A DNA stretch of 64,000 nucleotides from Dryocosmus kuriphilus (taxonomy: Eukaryota; Arthropoda; Insecta; Hymenoptera; Cynipidae). This document shows positions 45,201 to 57,801 of the stretch, in pieces (position 1 is the stretch's first letter; every line of letters starts with the position of its first letter). The DNA lies in assembly GCA_038277395.1 (NCBI GenBank), contig CM076191.1:28282583-28346582 (forward strand), given 5' to 3'. Below the pieces are notes generated by a model. It did no database searches and was not told where the DNA came from. It saw only the letters and a program-made list of their open reading frames with translations. A program made the position numbers and the translations under genes.

Positions 45201-48200
45201 TTGCAAAATCTTTTATTTTTATTTTGCAATAATTGTTTTTCGAGATTTTTTTCGACGTAAATTCAAATATTTGAAAGATACATTTTTCTGATTATTTTCT
45301 TAAAAGACAAAACAAAATTTTCCTTTAAATTCGGATTTAGAATCAGAAACAAATTGAAACTCTTTTCCTCTTTTGTCGTTTGTTTTAGAATTTAAACAAA
45401 TCCAATTTATAAGATTCTGAACAAAACAAAATTGGAAAATTTTTTTTAATTCGTTTTCGAAATGTGTCTACATGTACCGAAATTTAGGTATAAATATAGC
45501 CCCTTTCTAGCTCCATTTGTACCGAAAAAATCTTGCTATTCGTACCGAAATTTCGGTACCCGTAGCCACGACCTTTCGAAATAGAAATAGGATTTAATTA
45601 AAATATAGAAAAAAATGTTTTAAAAGAAGTACATCATTAAATCAATAATTGAAGATGTTTACAAACTTCAGAATTGGCCATTATTTTTAAAAGTATATTT
45701 TTCATAAGGAAACAAGTGCATAAAATTAATAATGCAATCGAAAAATGAGCGTCGGCTCTGAAGTCTGAATGATGCGTTAGCTGATGATGGATATGGGAGT
45801 ATTTCCGCTTTTTCTTTGAGAGATGATGTACCACTAATGATAATACCTCACAATGACATTTGAGAGATACTAGTATCTACCCTTTATCTTCTACATACAT
45901 GTTTGGAGATGGAGATTTATTCTAAATTTCAGATTTTACGAATCTTCACAAATAATTTGTATTTACAAAGAAATATGAAAAGGTTCTTAAAAAATAAAGA
46001 TAATATTACCAAATTTTTATTTTTGTAATCTCACATTTTTTAAGAAAGAAACTGATCAAAACAATATTATTTTGAATTTTTTAAACATCTTTCATTATTA
46101 AAAAATATTCACTATGAAAGAAACCTATAATTTAATCAATATCTATTATTATTGATATTTAAATTTTTTAATTTTTTCAGAATAAAAAAATTATTAGGTC
46201 AATAGAATTTCTTTCCTCGCAATCGAAATGTTAGCTTATTTTTAGGTACTTTCATATTCAACCACCAGCTATGTGAAGTATTTTTATATGAGCTCCAAAT
46301 AGCATTTTTCTTGGGCACGTGGTACAGCTAAAAAAGTGCGATTTCTGTTAGAAAGAGTGACATGATAACGCAATTACAATGCTCGTCAATTTGTAAAATA
46401 AATTAAATATAAATTTATTATTAATAAATTCTTATTAATAAGCTATTATTATTAGATTTAGTTAGAGATCCTAATACCTTAAATAGCTTATGAATATTAA
46501 TTAATTAATTAATTAATAACAAATAAGTACATAAATTAATTTATTAATTTAAAGTATAAAGCATAGAAAATAATAGGCATTAAATAAACATACAAAAATA
46601 TAAATATAATTAAAAATTCTCTCTTGTCAAAAAAATATTCTCAAATTCATGGTTCATGGCCTTTAAAATCCATCCATTTTATTTTTTTTTGCTTATCAGC
46701 TTCTCATAATTAAGTATTAAAAAATAAAATTACATAATTTAGTCAGAAAAGTTATTCAATTAATTATTTATCGGTTCTAAAATTTAAACAACCAATAGTT
46801 ATCTTTCAAATCTCATTTTTGAACCTATCAGCTTCTCATAACAGACGTATAGTTATCTCTCATCCCAATTTCCACCGTTTACTGAAAGAATTTGTTCATT
46901 TGAGTCCGTCTTTCAGAGCAATCAACACTACAGGGCTTGTGATAAATAAGGAACAAAAATGTGAAATAAAAAGGTGTGAGTGAAATAAAGAAGTTAGTTT
47001 TGTTGAGTAAACTTCGAAGATCTAATTTTATTTCCAAACGAAAAATATTATTCTTTTAATAAAGAAAAATAAGCGAATACCGAAAATTATGCACGTGGGT
47101 AAAAAATTAAAAACTTCTCTTTATAAATTAATTACTAATCAGAAATAGAATTTAAATTAACAATGTATAAATTTGACTGATTTTAGACAAATAAAAGACT
47201 TCAAATGATTTTATTTTTGGGTGCAGCATTTACATGTCTTGCATTCTTAAACAAGCCACTATATATCTCATATAAAATAAAGAATGATGATATTAAAATT
47301 GCTATTCCAAAATTAAATACAGTCACAGAATCGAAGATTTATATACATGATATTCTTTCTTTGAAAACACGAGAAAGACTGAGAGATGAAATTCAAGAAA
47401 GAGTGGATAAGTTAGAAAACCTTTGTGAAATTCATGGAAATCCTAAACGTTTAGAAACTGTTATCTCGAATATGATTGTCAATGTGTAAGTATGAGAAAA
47501 CGTATACTTAACAAATAAAAAAACTACTAAATTTTGAATAATAATAAATTCTTCATCGTATCTTGAATTACGGAATTACATTTTAATTTGCAGAGAACAC
47601 GGAATATCATGGTGTCCCATTTACAAATCTGCAAGTTCAACGTGGATGAAAATTTTTGTATCTCTGAAAGGAATTTTAACAGAAGAAATGAAAAAGCTGG
47701 TGGAACAAAATTTGGTTCAAATAAATACTCTTGTCCACAAAGTTTACCAAAATAAATTAAACACAAACGTGACTCTCGAGGTGAGAATTCTTATAATCTA
47801 AAACTAAAACAAAAACGTAATTTAAGGTTCAGAAAATAATTTAATTTTCTAATTTAAAATATCAACAAAAAAAAATTAAATGAGCACAATATTTTAAAAT
47901 TTACAGAAATTAAATAAAACGAAAAAATTCCTGGTAGTAAGACATCCATTCGAACGTTTACTCTCTGCTTATAGAGATAAATTAGAACATATTGAAGGGC
48001 GAGAATATTATTACCGACGATTTGGAAGACACATAACGTACAAATATCGTCAACATAAGAAAGAGAACGACACAAGACTCGAACCATCATTCGCTGAATT
48101 TTTGGAATTTATAGCAAAGGAAAATTACTTTGACGAACACTGGCTTCCCTACTATGAAAACTGTATGCCATGTGATATTCGATATGATTATATATTAAAA

Positions 48201-49905
48201 TTTGAAACATTTCAGGAAGAAAGTTCGTTTTTACTTTTGGAGACTGGATTGCAAGATCAGACAGATTTAAGCTTGGAATTTAAAAATGCTAAACCTCGAG
48301 GAGCAACTACCAAATCTGTGATAAAAAATTTCTATAAAGACGTTCCTCTATCCCTGATAAAAAAGATATACACCGTTTACGAAAATGATTTTAAATTATT
48401 TTCCTACTCTCCCGAAGAATATTATTTATTAGGAATGGATGTATAGGAAATACTAATGTGATGAAATTTCGACTGTTTACTGTTTACTGCATTTGTACGT
48501 AAAGCTTTATTTAACTTTAATTATTGTCTAAATAAAGCAAAATTTTAAAAATAAGACGATTAAACCTTTCTTCTTTTTCTTTAATTTGGTTTGAATCGGT
48601 TTTATACACACACATAACTTATCTATATAAATTAATGATATAAATAAAACTTACCACTCCAGAAAGGCACGTTTTGCTGAATCGCCATAAGATAAAGTTG
48701 GAGAATTAATTGAGGAATAGATACAACAAAGGATAAAAACAAATGCAAAGTGAATGCATCGTTTTCGTTTTTTAAAACCCAGGCTTGACTTTTTGAAGAA
48801 TATTTGGTGCTGAAACTTCTAAGAACTTCTTTCAACAGAATTACGTATCTGGAATAGAATACAAAAAATATAATTTTGTAATTAGTACTTAAAACATAGT
48901 TTTAGTTTTAATACTTCTGACAGAATTCTAATAACTCTGTGTAGTAATTCGTCAACTTAATAAAGAGCAACTAAGTTGAGCATTACATTTTTTTTAAATC
49001 CTTTTATAATATTTCAAACATATAATACCTAGGATATCGCAAAATAGTAATAATAATATTTAAATAGAAACATACCTGTATAAAATTCCGAATAGGAAAG
49101 TATGTGAAATCCAATGAATATTTTTAAGACCTCCATCATTGTGATACCATTTTAAACTGAGGATTTGGATTAAAGTTGTTGGTATAATAAATATTCCAAA
49201 ATTTAAATAAAACCACTTGAGATATCCATGGGAGAAATATTCGGCAGCCAGGAAAATATCTAAAAAATAAAATAAAATGGAATCAATTTCTTAATAATTA
49301 TGAAGCTTCGATAAGATACAAAACTAAGTCAGATTAGATATATATCTTAAAATTATTTAATTGCAAAACAATTCAACAAACAACCTTGCTCCATTACTTC
49401 AAAAATAACATCTCCAAAACTTCATTTACACTTTGAAATAAATTAACAAAACAATTTTCGTCTGTCACTTATATACACAAGAAGCAAATAAAATCATTTT
49501 CATCCGATTTCTTTATTCAAAAAGAGAAATAAAATAAATATGAATTTAAATTAGAGATTCTAGATAAGTCACAAAATAAGGACATTTTTCAAATGGCGCT
49601 TGGGAAAAATACATTCTATTTTCGCAATGGAAAAAAAGAAACTTTCACAATATTTAAAATCACTTTATAAAATAAACGTGAGTAAAAAAATTACGAAAAA
49701 ACCGCTGTTTCATGAAAATTGAAAAATCAGTAACAAAATCAATGGCATGGATTTGTTCATAACCTGTCACGATATTTGTCAGGATGATTCCAATGGAAAA
49801 TGTGTACAAAAATTGTGTCGAATATCCTAAATCTACATTCCTGGATTTTCTTTTCATAATTAAGAGTTGAGGCATCTTGTTTAATAATTTCTCCGTGTAA
49901 AACAT
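42228..49905 (-). CDS. XK-related membrane protein with long Ser-rich tail, three frameshifts
   Basis: XKR proteins are plasma-membrane phospholipid scramblases or their relatives. Exons (minus): 49764-49905, 49076-49259, 48655-48848, 44938-45147 and 42228-44834, all with GT-AG sites in phase. Hallmarks: DIFLAAEYFSHGYLKWFYL, IQILSLKWYHNDGG, NDAFTLHLFLSFVVSIPQLI, SLFSLTWAISGYIKF and KWENYFYNHILGLIYSFDIF. About 400 residues form the membrane domain. A roughly 700-residue hydrophilic Ser-rich tail follows, much longer than in vertebrate XKRs (about 440-650 in total). Three single-base shifts: an A10 run (44772-44781), an A9 run (44406-44414) and an A4 near 42820. Their net effect (-1,-1,+1) restores the 3337-base CDS to 1112 codons. 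A sulfotransferase gene is nested in intron 3. Confidence 0.88.
45148..47186 (-). other. Part of XK-related intron 3
   Basis: AT-rich intron with a TTAA tetranucleotide run at about 46494-46516 and a patch at 45440-45570 with several ACCGAAATTTCGGTA-like palindromic words, similar to one at 51240. It also contains upstream sequence of the nested sulfotransferase; a non-coding first exon may lie here because an acceptor precedes its first coding exon. Confidence 0.5.
47205..48446 (+). CDS. Carbohydrate sulfotransferase (Sulfotransfer_2 family), nested gene
   Basis: A Golgi type II membrane enzyme that transfers sulfate from PAPS to glycans (CHST8-14 family). Exons 47205-47485, 47594-47780 and 47907-48446 join in phase to 335 residues, a usual length. 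The N-terminal MILFLGAAFTCLAFL is a signal anchor. The 5'-phosphosulfate loop is CPIYKSASSTW and the 3'-phosphate site is VVRHPFERLLSAYRDK; PYYENCMPCDIRYDYILKFE is the typical C-terminal block. It lies wholly inside intron 3 of the XK-related gene on the opposite strand. The start is the first ATG after a likely acceptor at 47187. The exact substrate cannot be told. Related to insect CHST11-like genes. Confidence 0.92.
48531..48536 (+). promoter_or_regulatory. Polyadenylation signal of sulfotransferase
   Basis: AATAAA 85 bp after the stop, about 120 bp before exon 3 of the opposite-strand host gene. Confidence 0.7.
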
Positions 49906-49933
49906 GGTCCGTTTTTGACTCTGCCGCGGCCAT
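49757..49933 (-). CDS. Upstream ORF overlapping the XK-related start
   Basis: An ATG at 49933 in good context (AAGATGGCC) opens a 58-codon frame that overlaps the XK-related ATG at 49905 in another frame. If transcription begins upstream, scanning ribosomes would meet it first. The frame runs into the first intron, so the true stop in spliced RNA is different. No known domain. Confidence 0.35.
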   Translation of the reverse strand: MAAAESKTDHVLHGEIIKQDASTLNYEKKIQECRFRIFDTIFVHIFHWNHPDKYRDRL

Positions 49934-50631
49934 CTTCTCCGACGGACGCCAATTTGTTTTCAAATCATTAATTTTTAAGCTTCGTTTGCAACTGGTTTTC
50001 AATGTGACAATTGGACAAAGTAAAAACATTTAACGGGTTGTGATTGGTCAGAAATCAACAGTTCAAAAGACGGTTTTAAATATCTTTGGTTTTATGAGAG
50101 ATGGTTTTATTCTGGTTTTATATTTTTATTTTATGTACTTATTTTTTAAAATAATTAATATATGTTAATAGAAACATTATTGATTATTTTAGGCTAAATT
50201 GTTTTATACTTTTTTTATAGAAAAATGTGATGTGTTCCATGAAATTAAAAGGGTAAAGAGGAAGGCTCCTTATATTTCGATTTATTTATGTTGATTATCG
50301 CCTTCGTTTCCTTTAAATAATGGGATTATTTAAATTACTGTATAATTGCATGATTATTTTTTGAAAAATAATGCTAATGTGTTTGCATTTGAATAGAGGA
50401 AGCGAAGACTAAAGACATAACCCCAAGAAATGTTTTGAGTCCAAATGGTCCAAATTCAGATGGTTGCTTTGGTTCCTTTATTGGTTTATAAGTCTTATAA
50501 TTTATTTATCTTTTCAAATTTCTGAATGATCGCAGCGCTTGATACTTTTTGAAAATTCATTTCCAATTTTCGACTCTACGGATTTTCATGAAAAGAGGAA
50601 TATACTCCCCTGCACTCTCCAAAGAAGACCA
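49934..50631. promoter_or_regulatory. Upstream region of XK-related gene
   Basis: The CCATCTTCTCC word and a small GC-richer zone at 49910-50000 mark the probable promoter. The rest is AT-rich with no gene. Confidence 0.35.
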
Positions 50632-50717
50632 GGGTTAGGAATGCAAAATACTGTGAAGTATTTTACGCATTTTACATATTATCACGTGATTACTTAATAA
50701 ATAAAATAATTATTTAA

Positions 50718-50759
<42 letters not shown>

Positions 50760-51466
50760 TTGATATATATATTGATATATTGATTTCCAGATTTTCATTT
50801 ATTAATAATAAAAACTACTTTGCTGTACAGTTTCAACATTTTTAATGACTTTTTAAATGGTAAATTGAAAAGAATGAAACAATGCGCAGTCATATATTCG
50901 TTTTCATCTCGAAATTACAATAAAACACGTTTTTCAATAGTTTGAGTTATATATAGAAATCATTATTATCGCTTTAAAAAAGATGAACAATATGAAAAAG
51001 GTTTAATATTTTAGAATGAAAAGCCTTTTCAAAATTATAATTTAGATTTAAAAAATGTCCTATCTAATATTAAAAAATGTTTTAATTTAGCAATTTTAAA
51101 TTGAAAAAAATTATAAATCAACTAATGTTCTCCATTTTGAGTGCCGTCAAAGTTAATTTTAAAAATAAAGAAAAAGTGTCCAAAACTTCAGTACGAATTC
51201 AACCTGGTTTATAGGTTCCCGATACTCATAACAAAAACGTCCGGTTACTTCTACCGAAATTTCAGTAGACGTAGGCATGTCTGTAAAAAAACTTGTAAGT
51301 ATGTCCTATATTAAATTAAACTCTCCAGACGATATGAGAAAAGTAACAATTAATTTTAAAAAGTGCAGTGTTTGAAAGCGTGTAATTCAGGTAATATAAT
51401 TTACTAGGCTTACATTTGGTTAGGCTAGTTACGTATTTTACGTATAACTTCCTACCCCTGAAGTCA
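50632..51466. repeat. Possible MITE with (AT)n tract
   Basis: The left end CAGGGTTAGGAATGCAAAATAC resembles the complement of the right end (GTATTTTACGTATAACTTCCTACCCCTG) at low identity. An AT dinucleotide tract is at about 50719-50753. No matching target duplication was found, so the call is tentative. Confidence 0.45.
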
Positions 51467-51499
51467 CGGAACGACTCCTAGTGGACTCTAGTGTTTTTC

Positions 51500-51690
51500 A
51501 TGCTCACGGCGGGTTGCCGGCTGCCATCTTGGACCTCGCTAGATTGAGAAGCCGGCCGCCCGAAAAAATCTCGAGTTTCACGCGTTCGCGTGGCTCCAGG
51601 TGCCCTTTAGGCTAGTTTCGTGAGTGTGTGACAAAGTTTGGTGAATCAACGGGATTAAACTGTTCAAGATTCGGACCCGGAATGCTTTAG
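51500..51690 (+). promoter_or_regulatory. Probable CK2 alpha promoter and non-coding first exon
   Basis: A GC-rich island in AT-rich DNA with a GCCATCTTGG word, ending in a strong donor (TTTAG|GTGAGC at 51690/51691). The next acceptor upstream of the CK2 alpha start is at about 54043, and a non-coding first exon is known for CK2 alpha genes. The link is inferred. Confidence 0.5.
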
Positions 51691-54043
51691 GTGAGCCCAA
51701 AACGCAACCACATCAAGACTCCAATCGTGCTGGCGTGTGATTTTTCTTTATCGTATGTGTGTGCGTATTCTCATGCGTGTGTACATATGTCTATACTTTG
51801 AATATTAATTTCTACCCTTGTTAAAAAGCACGATTTGCAACTGAAACCCGATTCCTGATCGATTCTTTGGCCTGGAACGAGAAGATGTAACGCACAGTTC
51901 CAAGAGCCACTGCCCGTCGCAAAGCTCGTAATTGAACGAACCACGAGAATCCTTAAACAATTACGAAATGCAAAAGTGCTACGTCCTTCGATGCAATCCG
52001 ATCTGTAAAACTCCCTATCAACCTGGGACTAGGTTTCTCCGCATTTTTAACCTGTACGCCAGTCGTATTTCACTGTTTCACTCGACTCCTAACCTTAATT
52101 TTGTTACTGGTCCGCCCACAGCGCTGACCCTGTTCAAATTCAGTACCCTTTGCACTCAGCGCGTCTCTCCACGAGGCATTTTTTGTTTACTTGTATTTTT
52201 CTCTATTTTTTTTAAAAGAAGATAATTCTGACCTTTTTGCATATGCAGTTTTTTCGTTTTTTAGAAAATCGAGAAAATTGGAAGTAGTCGAGCTTCTGCT
52301 TGGTATAGGGGCTAGTGTAAGCCGCTTCTTATTTAGGCTAGTTTCTTGTTTTAACGTGGTTCTTTAATACAGGCGAGGAATTACGAATTTTGCATGATTT
52401 TTTATAAGTTTTAGGTTCTTATGAAACATATGCACTCGATTTTGAAAGAGAATTATTAAAATATAATGTTTCCAGGAAGTAATGCAGGGAAATTTGTCTC
52501 TATTTTTAGATATGGTAGAACTGTGCTCCGAAATATGTTATTTCATATTTTGATGAATTTAGCGTTATATCAGATAATTTATTTGCGATAGGTGTGCAAT
52601 TAATAATTGCAAGGTATTTTTATTCACTTTCGTAGTAAGCGGCGAAATTTTGATAAATTTATTTAAAAACACTAAATTTAGATGTAAAAGTGTAACACTG
52701 TAGATTTTTATTGAATTATTAAAATTTTCCAGCTAATAGTTCTTATTTTTTAATCATGTTCTATAGAAATCATCAAATACGTTTCAAGATTAATGTTTAT
52801 TTTATTTTTTTAAGAATTTGTTGTATTTTTTTTGCTGACGGAACTGCACTCGGAAATTTGATTTTGGTGACCGTAGTCAATTGCTTATGAGGATAAACTA
52901 ATTCTAATTTCAGAATCACCAAAAAATGTCGTTGCTCACATATAATGCTTTTCAAATTTTGTAAAATTGGAGGAAAATTTCTCGAAATACACGTGGAAAG
53001 AGAATTTTATGGATATTAAATGTTTAAATTGTTGTAGTTTTTTTTGCAGTAGCTTTTTTTTCAAACGTTCTACATACAGTTTTTCGATTTCGTCTTAATA
53101 TTTATGCAATAATTTTCATTTTTGAGACTGGGTACAAGTTATAGTTATTAATATTTTGATAGTTTCAATTTTGGGAAACTATTTTCACTTTGAGTCACTT
53201 TTTAATTTTCTCCCTTTTATTTTTACTTTCTCCCATTTGATGCACGTGCAAATAATTAATAAGCCTTAAAATATACAATTTAAAACGCTTTAGATTTAAA
53301 AATATGGAAATATATTTCAAGATCTTAGGTTTATTTAACTTTTTTTGTTGCATTTTCCACATGTGCAATATAGCTAATAATTTTAGGGCCAATAAACCGT
53401 TAGATTGTTCAAAAAGTACAACTTTGAGGATATTTGCTAGTATTTAACATATAATTTACTTCATCCATTATTCGCAGCATAATATAATTTATTAAAATTT
53501 ATATATTATATTTATGTTTATTAAATTTATATTTATTAATATTAGTAGTTTTTATTTCTTGCTGAATGTCGAATCGATTTTTTACCCTCTGTGAAATTCT
53601 TCTTTACAAAAAATTAAGGTCTTCATTTGAACTCAGGAATATTTAGGAAATATTCCAAACCCGTAACACCCAAATGAAAAAAAAAAGCGGGACGTTCGAG
53701 TAGAAAATTCGTATGTATCCTGAATGAATGATTATGAAAGACATCTTCATTGTATTTAAATAATTTGTATCATTATTACTGAATGACGTCATTTTAGTAT
53801 TATTGTTCAAGTTTAGAATAATAAAAACTGAATATTCGATTTCGCAAGTTAAGCAAGTTAAGTTAAAAAACTTCTTTAGTAACAATAATAATGAAATATT
53901 GTCTGAATATTCAAATCCTCACCGAGGGTTGTGACTCATTTTTCTAATTCTTAAAACGCAATTTACTAACATGCGAATGGTTGAACTTACTACCTTGAAA
54001 ATTGATACAAAAGAAGCAATGAAACTTTTGTCTATTTGCCCAG
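51691..54043 (+). other. Probable 5' UTR intron of CK2 alpha
   Basis: AT-rich 2.35 kb with no other supported gene. A 97-codon ORF at 51932-52225 has no domain and no splice context. Confidence 0.45.
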
Positions 54044-54192
54044 GTTTATTGCTGCACTCATATGTTGGTAGTTGGGTGAGCAGAGGAGACAAAGTAGTTA
54101 CTGGACGTACATTTTCATTAGGTAATCGAGACATTGAGGTGGCCAGTGGTGGAAACAACGCAAGAAAAATCAACAATCACCTTCTCAAGAGA

Positions 54193-55817
54193 ATGGCGCT
54201 TCCAAGTAGAGCAAGGGTTTATACAGACGTTAATTCACACAAATCCAGAGATTACTGGGATTACGAATCGTATGTCGTCGACTGGGGGTAAGGCAATTTT
54301 ATTTTCAGTTAAACAAAACACCTAATTCACAATTACGTAGAATATTGTTTTTAGAATAGTTGAAAAGTAATTTGTAAATTTAAAAAAATTGGTCTTTCTT
54401 ACAGACAACAGGACGATTACCAGCTAGTGAGAAAACTGGGACGTGGAAAATATAGTGAAGTCTTCGAGGCTATTAATATCACAAATAATGAAAAATGTGT
54501 TGTCAAAATATTAAAGGTAATTCATCTTCATAAATTTATTGAATGATTGAAAAGAAAATAAACTTCATGGCCTTACCAGTTGCAGATTGAAAATATTTGG
54601 TTTGTAAGCCACTTTAGATACGAGCAAGCTCTAATACTTGATGAATTAATTTGCAGCCGGTTAAAAAGAAGAAGATCAAGAGAGAGATTAAAATCCTAGA
54701 AAATCTTAGAGGCGGGACCAACATAATTACACTCCAAGCAGTTGTTAAAGATCCAGTTTCAAGGACACCAGCATTGATATTCGAACATGTCAACAATACA
54801 GATTTTAAGCAGCTCTATCAGACGCTGACAGATTATGACATAAGATACTACCTCTACGAATTATTAAAGGTATGTTTCAAATTTTTTTTTAAAGAAGTAG
54901 TAACCACCAAAATGATACATGCATTGCCAAGTCTACGATTTCTTACTACAAGTTTTTTTAATTTCCAGGCATTGGACTATTGCCATAGTATGGGCATAAT
55001 GCATAGGGACGTGAAGCCGCACAACGTGATGATCGATCACGAAAATCGAAAACTGCGGTTAATCGATTGGGGTCTCGCAGAATTTTACCATCCAGGACAA
55101 GAGTACAACGTTCGAGTTGCTTCGCGTTACTTTAAAGGGCCAGAACTTTTAGTAGATTATCAGGTTCGTTCATCCTGCATCAGTTTTCAATAGATTTTGT
55201 GTGATAGTTGAATTTTAAATTGAGCATTGAAGGTAAATGTTTTTTTCATAGATGTACGATTATTCACTGGATATGTGGTCACTGGGTTGTATGCTTGCGA
55301 GTATGATATTCAGGAAAGAGCCCTTCTTCCACGGTCACGATAACTATGATCAGTTAGTGAGGATCGCCAAAGTTCTCGGCACGGAAGAGCTCTTCGAGTA
55401 TCTCGACAAATACCATATCGAGCTCGATCCACGCTTCAACGACATACTCGGTCGGCATTCGCGCAAGCGTTGGGAGCGTTTTGTACACTCGGAAAATCAG
55501 CATCTGGTTTCCCCCGAAAGCCTCGATTTTCTAGATAAGCTCCTTCGCTACGATCACTACGAGAGACTCACCGCGCGCGAAGCTATGGAACATCCCTATT
55601 TTTGTAAGTGCAATCAATTCTCTGTTAGCGACAACAGCGCCAGTAGTTTGAAACTATTGGGTAGCAGTTTGAGTCAAGTTTCCAGTAGCTATAGTAATTA
55701 AAATAATGTTTTTATTTTTCAGATCCGATAGTCAGATCAGACAAAGAGCAAGGTCGACTAGCAATGGTCTCTTCATCACCTACTCCCATGACAGGCTCTT
55801 TGCCTGTAGGTGAGTAG
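54193..55817 (+). CDS. CSNK2A1: Casein kinase II catalytic subunit alpha
   Basis: A constitutive Ser/Thr kinase (nucleus and cytosol) that forms a tetramer with CK2 beta. Coding exons: 54193-54287, 54405-54516, 54657-54869, 54969-55163, 55252-55603 and 55723-55817; all phases fit, giving 353 residues. The start is the ATG of MALPSRARVYTDVN. Visible motifs: KLGRGKYSEVFEA (Gly loop), VVKILKPVKKKK (catalytic Lys and basic cluster), HRDVKPHNVM (catalytic loop), IDWGLAEFYH (DWG instead of DFG, a CK2 trait) and YDYSLDMWSLGCM. The tail is short (YPIVRSDKEQGRL to SLPVGE). The last codons overlap a strong donor (GTGAGT at 55810), so another C-terminal exon is possible. Reading through the donor at 55604 instead adds a Ser-rich 34-residue tail. 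Confidence 0.97.
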
Positions 55818-57605
55818 CGGCCCAGGTAATATCAACATCATAACTTACCTTATTCATTATAATTAAGGACAATTACTTCAAAGTGTTCTGGGTGCCAAAG
55901 CCTTATTTTGAAAAAGGCAAAGGCATTCGTCAAGAACAAACTGTACAGTTAATTAACTTTATTGATTTTCTTGATCAAAGAGAAATCAAATGTAATGTAG
56001 ATTTATAAGATTAATATAAAATGAAGGTGGGAATTAGAAAGGTGGGGAAAAAGCAAGTGAACTATTTGGAAGCGTCGTCTTTAATTATCAGTATCACATT
56101 AATAATTGTCCTTGTTATTTACAAGAGTATGTGTGGGAGACAGATGTAAAACACTAGAAAATACTACTTTTTCTGGAAAACATCCTCTCCAACTGTAACA
56201 TTCTCATAAGACACTTGTGAGACATGAGACGTTCTAGAATTTGTATTTTTACTCAGTTGTTTCGAATGCTTATGTCATTAACTGGGATTAATAATTTCAA
56301 CTCACGTCTTTTTACATTAGCAAAGTAACCGATTTAGTTATTTTCAAGATCATGTACCTTTCCCAATAAAGACTTTCATTGATGTTGTGATAATGCAAGA
56401 GAAAATTTCAGCTTTTGAAAATTTTAAATGTAAGATTCAAAGAAATGAAAATATAAATGATTGATGAGGTATGGAGTATGGTTTATTATTGATTGTGAAC
56501 TGCATTCTCGTCAAACATATTCGTAGATAGAATCATGCACTGAATCGAATCAGACACACGAAATTTCCAGATTCATGTAATTCCTTTCGCACTGCACTTA
56601 AAATAATGATTACGGAATAAATGTAATCAAATATTTATCAGCAATGAGAAATTATTTTTATTCTAGATTATGAGAGATTATTTTATTTTCTACACTACCA
56701 ATCCTAGAATATGTCAGTTCGCTAGAAGAAAAGAAAATTCAATGGATTTTCAAAAGAATAATAAATTATAAAATTAGGAGTTTTACCTTTTTATTTTATA
56801 TTTTTTTAAATTTATTTTTTACCAATGTCTTGTTCAAAAAATTGGCTAATGCCTTCACTGTTTGTTTATTTAAAACAAATTTTTTTTAAGTTTTCAGATC
56901 GGTAGTGTATATCTAAGATGATAATTAAAGAATAAAAAACGTTGCTATTAAAGTAACTTCTTACTACTGAAACGGACAGGCACTGATGCGGTCAAGGACT
57001 CAAACCCCTACTTTCGTGTTATGCAATTTCCAAATAGAATTTTGGAAATGACTGACACGCGCGAGGTGGCGAAATTCAGAACTAACGGTAATATGCGTTG
57101 TATGAAGTGAGATGAACAACGGGTGTAAAAAGTTGAATTATTTAAATTTATCAAGAAACTGTGGGTGAAAAGTTTATTATGAAGAAGTGTGTCTTTTGCT
57201 TTTTTAATTTGCAATAGAGTAAACAATATTGAAAAGTTTAAAGTAATACTTGCGCTCGTAGGTTTGATTATCAGAAACCGTGTAATTTCCACAATAGTTT
57301 GCTTATGCGATTAACAAAAATTCGATATCACTAAGGGTACCTTTTCACAGACCTAGATTTTGAATTAATATTTTACATACGGTTTGCATCTAGGTTCTAG
57401 GCCAATCAATTTTGTCATAACAACAATTAACTAGAAATTAATCTTACGTAAAATATTAATCCCACGATTATTTCCAAATCCTTTATTCACGTGAAGACAC
57501 CATAAATGGTAATTTTAGCATATTTTAATCAATTTTTGATGATAAAATAATTGTCCAAGTCATTTTTTTGGACTTCTAAGATAAATATGAAATAATTTGG
57601 GTTAA
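55818..57605. other. CK2 alpha 3' UTR and spacer
   Basis: AT-rich; the 94-codon minus ORF at 57008-57292 has no domain. No other gene seen. Confidence 0.5.
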
Positions 57606-57801
57606 GGATGTACACTACCTACAGTCAATGTCAAAATTCGCCAATCTTTATAGCGATTTATAAAATCGACAAAGATACATCCATTATTAATTACTGAAAA
57701 TTTTTAAGGAGGATTCTAAGCGTACATTAGAAAAAAATAGTTCAGGTTAAAATGTTTATTTAACAATAGTTATTTCGAGTTTTATTTTTTGCTTTCTCTC
57801 T

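Noticed and set aside
51932..52225. 97-codon ORF in the CK2 alpha upstream intron
   Set aside because: No domain, no acceptor or donor in phase, low-complexity end.
53880..53940. tRNA-like TTCAAATCC word
   Set aside because: No acceptor stem or cloverleaf could be built around it.
57606..57625. piggyBac assignment from the TTAA next to the left end of the outer element
   Set aside because: The right end is not followed by TTAA, and no piggyBac transposase is present.
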